A stretch of 64,000 bases of DNA, from positions 992,001 through 1,056,000 of the forward strand of contig JAHQIY010000001.1 in the NCBI GenBank assembly GCA_019054805.1, written 5' to 3'. Below the pieces are notes generated by a model that saw nothing but the letters and a program-made list of their open reading frames with translations, searched no databases and was not told the origin of the DNA. The stretch's first letter is position 1. Every line of letters starts with the position of its first letter. Origin of the DNA: Brachionus manjavacas (Eukaryota; Rotifera; Eurotatoria; Ploima; Brachionidae). Below are positions 56,746 through 64,000 of the stretch, one piece after another. The position numbers and the translations under genes are program-made.

Positions 56746-58695
56746 TTAAAAATAAAGATTTTTTTTAATTGATTTAGTCAAAGTAAAATGATAATTATCA
56801 GCCCATCTTTTATCATAAATGCTAAAAAAAATTTCATCAATAATTGTAGTTTTAACTTTGAGGTGATTTGAAAAATAATCTTCCAAAGATTTCTCAACAT
56901 TAATCTTAATAATATTCAAAAATAATTTATTAAATGAGTGTTTTTGAAAAAATAACCTCTGTGACATGCAATTTGGAGGAAATGATTCCAGTGATGGATG
57001 TCGTGGCATCAAATGAATAAAACATCTGACTGAAAACGTTCTCCAAATGAAAAAGACAACAGTGGCTCTCAATGGCAAAGTATTTCAATCCAGTGACATT
57101 TTCAAAATGCCTCTCGTTTAACTGAGGCAAAAAATTTGTCTTTTTAAAATTCAATTTTAGATAGTCTAAATTTTTTAAATTCTTAAATGACCCCTCTTCC
57201 ATGTGTTTGATGCCGTGAATTTCCAGTGCTTGTAAATGCTGTAGATTTGCATCGAACAGAAAAACACTTTGACACTGCATGACCAGCATTTTTAATTGTG
57301 GTAAAAAAACACTTTTTAGACCAAGATTGGACTCGACTTTTTCATTCTCACCCAAGTTTAAAAACTGCAAATTTCTCAATTGATTCAAAAACTCGAATCT
57401 AGTAACACAATTATTTTTTAAAGTCAATAATTTGAGTTTTTCCTGATAGATAAATGTGGATTGATCAATAGTTTTAAGTTTGTTCGAATTTAAATTTAGG
57501 GTTTCTAATTTGTTCAGTTGTTTTAGTGCATTAGGCTCAATGGTCTCGAGTGAATTTTTGCTCAAGTCCAAATGCTGAAGTCCACTTAATCCGTCCAAAG
57601 AATGCTCGCATACTTTTCTAATTTTGTTTTTTGTCAAAATGAGTTTTTTTAATCTTGCCAAATTGGTAAAACACCTTTCCGAAATATTTTCAAGTTTATT
57701 ATTTTCTAAATTTAATTCAACCAGCTCTTTGGTACACAAAAACAAATCACTATGCAATTTTTTTATCTGACTGTAGCTAATCTCCAAATTTTTGAGATTA
57801 TCCAACCCATCGAAAACATTCGATTCTGTGCCTTTTATATACTGTAAAACTAAAGAGCTTATGTTTTCTAATTGTTTAAAAATTCCATTTGTTAAATATC
57901 CAGAAAAGTTGAATTCTAGCTCATCTAGACTCTGTAGACTTGAATAAACATCCAAAGATGGTATTTTTATTGTGGAATCAATGTATTTCAGATTTAATCT
58001 AAGAGACTTTATTGATGAGCAGTTGATAAAATTTTCTATAACATCAAAACTTTTGCTATTCAAATTTTTCCAGCAACTCATCGCAAAACTTATTGAAGAA
58101 TCTTGCTCACCATTTGATATGTTAATCACTGGCATCCATAAATTTCTTTGAATTCTGCTTAATAAAACGCAGGCAATTAAATAGCTCTTTAATTAAAAAA
58201 TTTAAATTTTGTGTAAATGCCAGAAAAGATTTACTTCTAATGAATTGAATTTTTTTTCGTTTAGAAATATACAATCTTTGTTAATACATTTGCTTGATAA
58301 ATAAAATAAAGATAATTTTTATTTAAGTAAAAATAACAGATTCTTAATTCTTACATTAATTCGGAAACAATTTTTTCATCAATTAATTGATCGATGATTA
58401 TAAGATTACCAATAGTGTTGTTCATGAAGTCCAAATTTTTAGTTTTAAAAAAATGTATTTCGTCACGTGTCATCAATTTGGTATTTGGTAAAAAGTAGCA
58501 AAATTTGTAGTGTCCCTGTGAGCAGTTGTTTATGTCAAAGTGTCTCAATTGTTCTACACTTGACAAAAGTAATTGCTCAATAATGATGCTAGAATGACAA
58601 TAGCAAGAAAGGTCCTTGGTAACTTTTATAAATTGATTTTTGATCTGCTGGGCCACATTATCAAAAAAAGATATGAAAAATTTTTCCGGCAGCAT
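56746..58695 (-). CDS. Leucine-rich-repeat protein, several exons
   Basis: The main exon 58186-56957 (410 codons) encodes about ten LRRs of the 24-residue type, for example LVELNLENNKLENISERCF, LKKLILTKNKIRKVCEHSL and LQHLDLSKNSLETIEPNAL. A 52-bp intron leads in phase to the last exon 56904-56746, ending KSIKKNLYF. Upstream, 58695-58355 encodes a Cys-rich region (KDLSCYCHSS, CSQGHYKFCYF) like an LRR N-terminal cap, and a short exon at about 58293-58235 encodes KCINKDCIF. That exon is conserved in the pseudogene, but its joins do not keep frame as I read them, so either a splice site is misplaced or the gene is damaged there. The true start and any signal peptide are unresolved. No transmembrane segment follows the LRRs. 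The role is unknown; such proteins usually mediate binding. Confidence 0.75.
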
Positions 58696-58699
58696 TTTA

Positions 58700-61600
58700 A
58701 ACTGGATTCTTGGCCTTTGAAAAATTAAATGTTAATTTTTAAAAGCAAACCAATTTTAGATTCAAGAGAAAATTTCTGGACCATGACGGCCTTCGATCGA
58801 AATTTCTTTTAGATTTAATTAAAGAAAAAAATTAAAAAAAAAATCTTGTTTATTTTTAAAAAATTTCAAATGTTTATTTAAAAAAATATTTCAAGCTTTT
58901 AATAGAAATAAAGTTTAAAATAAAAATAAATTTTACAAGATGAAATGAACAAAATGTTAAGGAAATTAAATAAATAGACCATATCGGCCTTTGTTTATAA
59001 TGAATATTAAAATCAATTAAAAGCTATATTTTATTCTACTTTTTATATTTTCTTTACATCACCCTTGCGGTGTTTATTGAATAAATAATAATAATTAATA
59101 ATAAAAACAAGAGATAAATTTTACCATTTTATTGACTATTTTTTTATATTCTATACAAAAATTTAAATATTGTAATTTAATTTTATTAATCAATTATGGA
59201 TAGAGTATTTTTTTTAATAGCACCTTTGTTGAGAGAATGGACACTCAGGCAATTTCTAGACAAAGATAAGGACCAAAAGGAAAGAAAAAAACGCCACGTT
59301 TTAGGAGCTTAGAATTAATTTTAAAATATTTAAAATATTTAAAATATTGACCTAAATTCCGGCAAAAAATATTTAAAAAATGTTTTAAAATTACGTAAAT
59401 CACATACTAAAGGATGGAAATTCCGTCTCTTAGTACATTTTCTGATTTCAGCGGAATTTTTCACAGAAACGAAAAATTTTTTTAGAGCTTAATTTTGTTT
59501 AAATTATATTTATTCATAATAAAAAAAATTAGTTTTAAACTATGTAAACAAGTCGTTATTTGAAATATGATAAAATACCTTAATAAATGAATATCATGAT
59601 AGCAGCTATTTTTATTTAAAAAAAGGTAAATAATTTTAGAAAAAAAGATGTTTATTTTTGTTAGCTAATAATTGTTTTTTTTTAACAATTAATCAAATCA
59701 CCTGAAAAAAATAAATGTAAAAATCAAAGATATAAATGTAGCACCCTCTCTACCCCAGCCCCTTACTCCGGCTTCTGCTTCTTTAATTTCCTATTTATAT
59801 TTGAATGATTTTGTTTTTAGTTTTAGTTTTGGTTTTTCAATAAAGTTTTGTGAAAGAATCTAAATTGTTTTATTTAGTAGCGCCACGCTATTAAATGCAT
59901 TGTTGACGCGAAAAGACTGTAAAATGTCTTAAAGTAACCCCTTTTTTTTATTTTTTTTTTGGGTAAGTAAATTTATCTGCAAATCAATTAATTTTGCTCA
60001 TAAAATAAAATATCTTCAAAAACTTTATCTACTGAAAATTAGATACTTTAAAATAAAATTAGCTGCTACCGAAAAACTAGACCCTTAATAAATACAGTGA
60101 GGATTTTAGATAAATATGAATTCTAAAAGGACCATAAAAGATCATGCCTATAAATGTTAAATATTAATTTTCAGCTTTTTTTATCCAAAAAAAAATTATA
60201 AAATTTTTAGTAAATTTATTTAAATTTTAGTGAAATCTGATTAAACATACTTTAAGTATTTATTAAAAAAAAAATTTCCGAATTTACATTTGTATTTCAA
60301 TTCTTTCCTATTTCCCAGATAGAAATTAATTCTAATTCTAACTGATATGATAAAATCTAGATATAAAAAAAAGTCAAAATAATTTATTATTTAATGTTAC
60401 AAAATAATTATTAAATCTAATAGGATGTTTATTTAAAAATTATCAAGTAGACCCAATCTTAGATGTCACATAAAATTTCGATTTTTTTTAATTTTTTTAT
60501 AAATGAAAATTTTTTCATGAAAATATTCATTAAAGTGAGTAGTTTACCGATCAAGGTAATGAAACGAAACTTCACTATTTTATTTTTGACATTTAATTGT
60601 TGTTGAGAAATTTAGGACTAGAAGTGTAAACGCTAAGTTGCACTCTTCTTTTCGTTTAGGTACTCAACGTTTTTGTTAGAAATTTCGCAATGCCTGTTTC
60701 AACAAAATTAATAATTTTTTTTTTTTTAATTTTTATCAATATTTCAAAAGTAAATTTTAAAAGCTATGGATAAAGAAAAACTTGGATTTGAAAAAAGTAT
60801 GATTTTGAGCTGTTAGAGAAACTAAATTCACAATATTCAACTGTTAACTAAACAATGTTTAACTATAGTTTAATTAAAATTTAACTCTTTAATAAATTTT
60901 TTTGTTTATTTTTTATTCCGTGAAAAATTATGCTCAAATCAATTACTGTATAAATGCATAAATCAATCAATAATTTTTTTAATTGGTTTTCTACATTCAA
61001 GTAGAGACCCAGACTTGAAGCGCAGTCGCCTTCGATATTCTCGGGTACTCTTTAAATGATATTTTTAAATTTGATGAAAAAAGTTTTGACAAATTCAGAG
61101 TTTAAATTTATTAAATAAAATAATTTAAAAGAGCTTCTATTTTTTTTCTTTTATCTAATTTTTTTACTGCAAACATGAGGGTTTAAACAAAGGCTGGTGC
61201 TGTTCGGACGATTTCCGGGTTTTCCCAAAATTATAAGTTTTAAAAGCCAATCGGTCCTGAAAATTACTTGATCAAAGTCTCTTCGATTAAATTGAAAAAA
61301 AAGAAGTTTTAAAAGATCAAGTCTAAATGTATTCAAAACATACTTAAAAAACAATGGTACTTTACTAATATTTACATTAATTTAGAAAATATGACAAAAA
61401 ATTACATATTATTACATCAAATTGTGTAATTTTACGTAAAAAGATGTAAAAAAATGTAATAAAGTGTAGTGTTTTTGTTTCAAAAATTTTTTTATAGAAT
61501 TCAAATATTTTTATTTTTTTTCACCTTTTTCCTCTAAAATTCGGCTTTTTTTGGCCGTAAGCGTTTTCGCCCAAACTAACTTAAACTGGTGTAATCTTAC

Positions 61601-61992
61601 TTACCGTAAGATTATGTTATCTTACATTTTCTTACAAACATGTAATGATGTAATATTCTGACGTAGAATTACGTAAAATGACGTAATCTTATCAATTATT
61701 CAGTTTAACTTTAAACACTGTTTATTATTATTTATTATTTCATTATTAGTGTATCCAAACAGTGGAGCTGATTTTTTTCGCCGAAGACTTTCAAAAAATA
61801 TAAAAAAAATTGAGAATCATTTTTAAAAATATTTTATTTAAAAAAAAATTTTCTTCAAGAATTGGCTTAAGTAAAAATTTCATACGAAAAAAAAAAGAAA
61901 TCAACAAAATAAAAGGAACAAAAAAATGTACAAAATTGACTTAAAATTCACCGAACTAAATGACTGTTTAACATCACACTAAATTTGAGATT
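58700..61992. other. Long AT-rich intergenic region
   Basis: No gene is recognised over 3.3 kb. Near 59047-59090 ctttacatcacccttgcggt and gtttattgaataaata repeat a block of the 48-49.8 kb inverted repeat. Near 61395-61450 and 61595-61690, motifs built from tgtaat, acgtaa and their inverses face each other, suggesting a decayed MITE. The frame at 61151-61354 has no motif. Confidence 0.45.
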
Positions 61993-63037
61993 CTAACAAA
62001 TTCGAATTAAACTCGAATCTCTGAATTGTTTGTCTTGAGTGAAGGAATTGTTATTGTTTGAATAGTTCGGTGAATTGGACTCAGTTGACGCTGACGAGCA
62101 CGATGTGAGAATAAATGGAGAATCAGAAGCTGACTCAGGCCTTGAGTTAATGCAAACAACTGGCTGTGTTTCATAGCAGTTGAGCAGTTTCTTTTTGACT
62201 GTGACAGTGGGCCTAAAGTTTCTACTCTTGAAAAAATCCACAAGTCGATTGTCACCATTGGTCTCATTTTTTTCAATTAGTTTGTAGTTGTTTTTAATTA
62301 TATAAAAGGTGATAAGACAAGTCAAGATACAGGTTGGAAAAAAGGTGAACAAAAATGTGATGAATATTGAGCTGAATTGGGTGGTTTGGCGCGGCACTTG
62401 GCTCTTATTGTCTGCCACAAAGAAGTCATAGTGAGAAATTAGGCACTTTTTTTTTTCATAGCCGAGTTTGGTCAGCGCACATCCATTCACTGTCCACGAA
62501 CAGTCCGGGTCCTCTGACAGCACACAGTTGGTGCATGTTTTTAAGTTCTGGCAAAAATATTCAATATTAACTTTTTTTATTTGGCTCTGGCCGATCAAAG
62601 TAATGATCCCATCGGACATTATGATGTCCATCACGGACTCGTTTTTGAATATTTGCACATCGGACAAAATAATTGGCCGCGTGTGTCCTTTTACATTAGA
62701 TGGTTTGTTGACCACTCTCAGCAAACGACCATTCTCTGTTCCAATGTACACAATGTGGTCTTTGGCTTTGGAATCGATGGCGATTGAAGTGAATTTGGTG
62801 TTTTTAAGTGCCATAAAGGCGCGTTTGTTCAAGCTCTCGTCCATTTCGTATTTGGAGTGGCGGCTTATGCTTTTTGTATAGGAGTCTATTTGGGTTGGTG
62901 TCATTTTCTTGTAATCACCACAAGAATTGGGGGGTTTGCGTGGATCTTTGTCTTGGTCGTTTTTGAACAAACCAGACATGGACCTTTTCAATGAGCTCAA
63001 TTCAAACATGCACACTGCAGAGTCGATCTCATTAGAC
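61993..63037 (-). CDS. Transmembrane semaphorin, 3' exon only (partial)
   Basis: The last exon runs from an acceptor (taatttaag) at 63037 to the stop at 61993 and encodes 347 residues. The N-terminal part is missing and must lie beyond the window. It opens with the end of a sema domain (NEIDSAVCMFELSSLKRSM, FKN, KPPNSCGDY, then HIVYIGTENGRLLRVVN). A PSI domain follows (CQNLKTCTNCVLSEDPDCSW, NGCA), then one membrane segment (SSIFITFLFTFFPTCILTCL, about residues 240-265). The cytosolic tail is Ser/Asn-rich (SRPESASDSP). This order is that of invertebrate class 1/vertebrate class 6 semaphorins, which are axon-guidance ligands for plexins. There is no Ig domain between PSI and membrane, which supports that class. 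Confidence 0.88.
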
Positions 63038-63599
63038 CTTAAATTAAAGTCGTGTTTAATTAAAGAAAACAGGTTTTTTTTATTCAAGGAAAATGCTTCA
63101 GAAAATCATTTTTTTATTTAGAATAAAATACCCCAATTATTAAGATTATACATAAAGAAGTTAATTTAATCGAAATCGAATATTTTGTTGATACTTTTTC
63201 TTAAAAATTGAAAAATTTTGTAAGGGAAATAAAATTTATTTTAAAAAATAATTGACAACAAATTAACTGAAGACATTTTAAAAGCCTTTTTATTTTTTCA
63301 ACCAAATTTTATTATCTGGCTCGAGCTAATGTTTTTTCAAAATTAAAAAATAAATAAATTAAATTATTAAATAAGATAATTTGAAATAATAGGTTTTAGA
63401 TGTTCAAGTATTTATATGTTCTGAAAAATAAGAGGAAATGATAGGGTGCCAATGACAACATTACATACATTTTTTCAATTTTATTTTCGTTTTATAATTT
63501 TTAATATCTATTTAAGAGTCTCAAAAGTAAAAAAAATTTTGAGCACTTAGTCTAAAATTAATTTTCATTTTTTTAAGATAAAGTGTTAATGAGTTAAAA
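63038..63599. other. Semaphorin intron sequence
   Basis: AT-rich, no exon recognised between the acceptor at 63037 and the inverted repeat. Confidence 0.4.
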
Positions 63600-63986
63600 G
63601 TATTTGATTTAGATTTAGTTTAGTTTTTATTTTTTTAGGTAATAATATTAATTATTGGGAAATTTTAATTACTATTTGGAGACAGAAAAATTAAAATTTT
63701 GTGGGATTGATTTTAATGATCCAAAAAATTAATTAAATTTAAATTTTGACTTAAGAATAACTGATCAAAAAAAGGCCAATTTTTTTAAAATATATTTTAA
63801 AATACATTTGGTTTAATTTTTTGTGTTTGAATTACAAAATGTATCCAATGTTGAAATAACATTAAAAAAGTGCGATGTTTCAAATTATTTTTTCAGTCTC
63901 AAATAGTAATTAAAATTTCCCAATAATTAATATTATTCCCTAAAAAAATTCATAAAAACTAAACTAAATCGAAATCAAATACTTTT
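63600..63986. repeat. MITE-like inverted repeat with ~85-bp arms
   Basis: The left arm 63600-63685 contains gtatttgatttagatttagt, then aataatattaattattggga and aattttaattactatttg. Its reverse complement occupies 63898-63986 with a few substitutions and one small insertion. The ~210-bp centre is AT-rich. It lies in the semaphorin intron. The family is not identified. Confidence 0.75.
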
Positions 63987-64000
63987 TTTTTTAAGTTAAT

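Noticed and set aside
1-64000. tRNA, rRNA, snRNA, CRISPR and virus-like or LTR elements
   Set aside because: Searched by eye for tRNA B-box-like strings, snRNA starts, regularly spaced repeats, and retroviral or Polinton hallmarks; none was convincing. A covariance-model or profile scan would be needed to exclude diverged cases.

Overview
The window is eukaryotic nuclear DNA from a very AT-rich, intron-bearing animal genome. Most introns are about 45-60 bp with GT..AG ends, and the genes encode animal proteins: a DEG/ENaC channel, a transmembrane semaphorin, a GLD-2 poly(A) polymerase, the animal-type tRNA deacylase DTD2 and cystatins. Gene density, tiny introns, base composition and a rich set of decayed LINEs, Tc1/mariner, hAT-like and foldback elements fit a rotifer such as Brachionus. 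That placement is inference; nothing in the window proves it.

Layout, left to right: a Tc1 fossil (0.8-1.9 kb) and a truncated LINE (2.3-3.1 kb); a secreted cystatin and a small AT-hook gene on the minus strand (3.6-4.7 kb); MULE and LINE debris (5-7.5 kb); NTHL1 (8.2-9.3 kb, minus); a long near-perfect hairpin (9.5-9.9 kb); an intronless DEG/ENaC channel gene (11.3-12.8 kb, plus) with a 103-bp decayed copy of one segment behind it; a five-exon M16 metallopeptidase (13.9-22.0 kb, minus) whose large intron holds a LINE carrying a nested hAT-like MITE. Then come DTD2, UTP14 and RSL1D1 on the minus strand (24-29.7 kb), a 29-38 kb repeat zone (MITEs, LINE inside LINE, a polypurine hairpin MITE, a stray piece of the GLD-2 gene) with one GT32-type glycosyltransferase (36.2-37.2 kb), and a Tc1/mariner-superfamily transposon with identical 46-bp ends (38.2-39.6 kb). 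GLD-2 (minus) and LUC7-like (plus) are divergent around a 227-bp gap at 44.4-44.6 kb. A 1.8-kb inverted repeat and a CR1-like LINE follow, then NIP7 (plus) converging on a second cystatin (minus) at 52.3 kb, an LRR pseudogene and its intact paralogue (54.5-58.7 kb), and the 3' part of a semaphorin gene (62-63 kb) that runs out of the window.

The genes do not form one pathway. UTP14, RSL1D1 and NIP7 all serve ribosome assembly, and LUC7-like, GLD-2, DTD2 and NTHL1 are nucleic-acid housekeeping genes, but they are scattered on both strands with no sign of joint control. Exon joins below were read by eye from GT..AG sites and checked for phase. No CRISPR array, rRNA or tRNA gene was recognised, and no retrovirus-like, LTR or Polinton element was seen.
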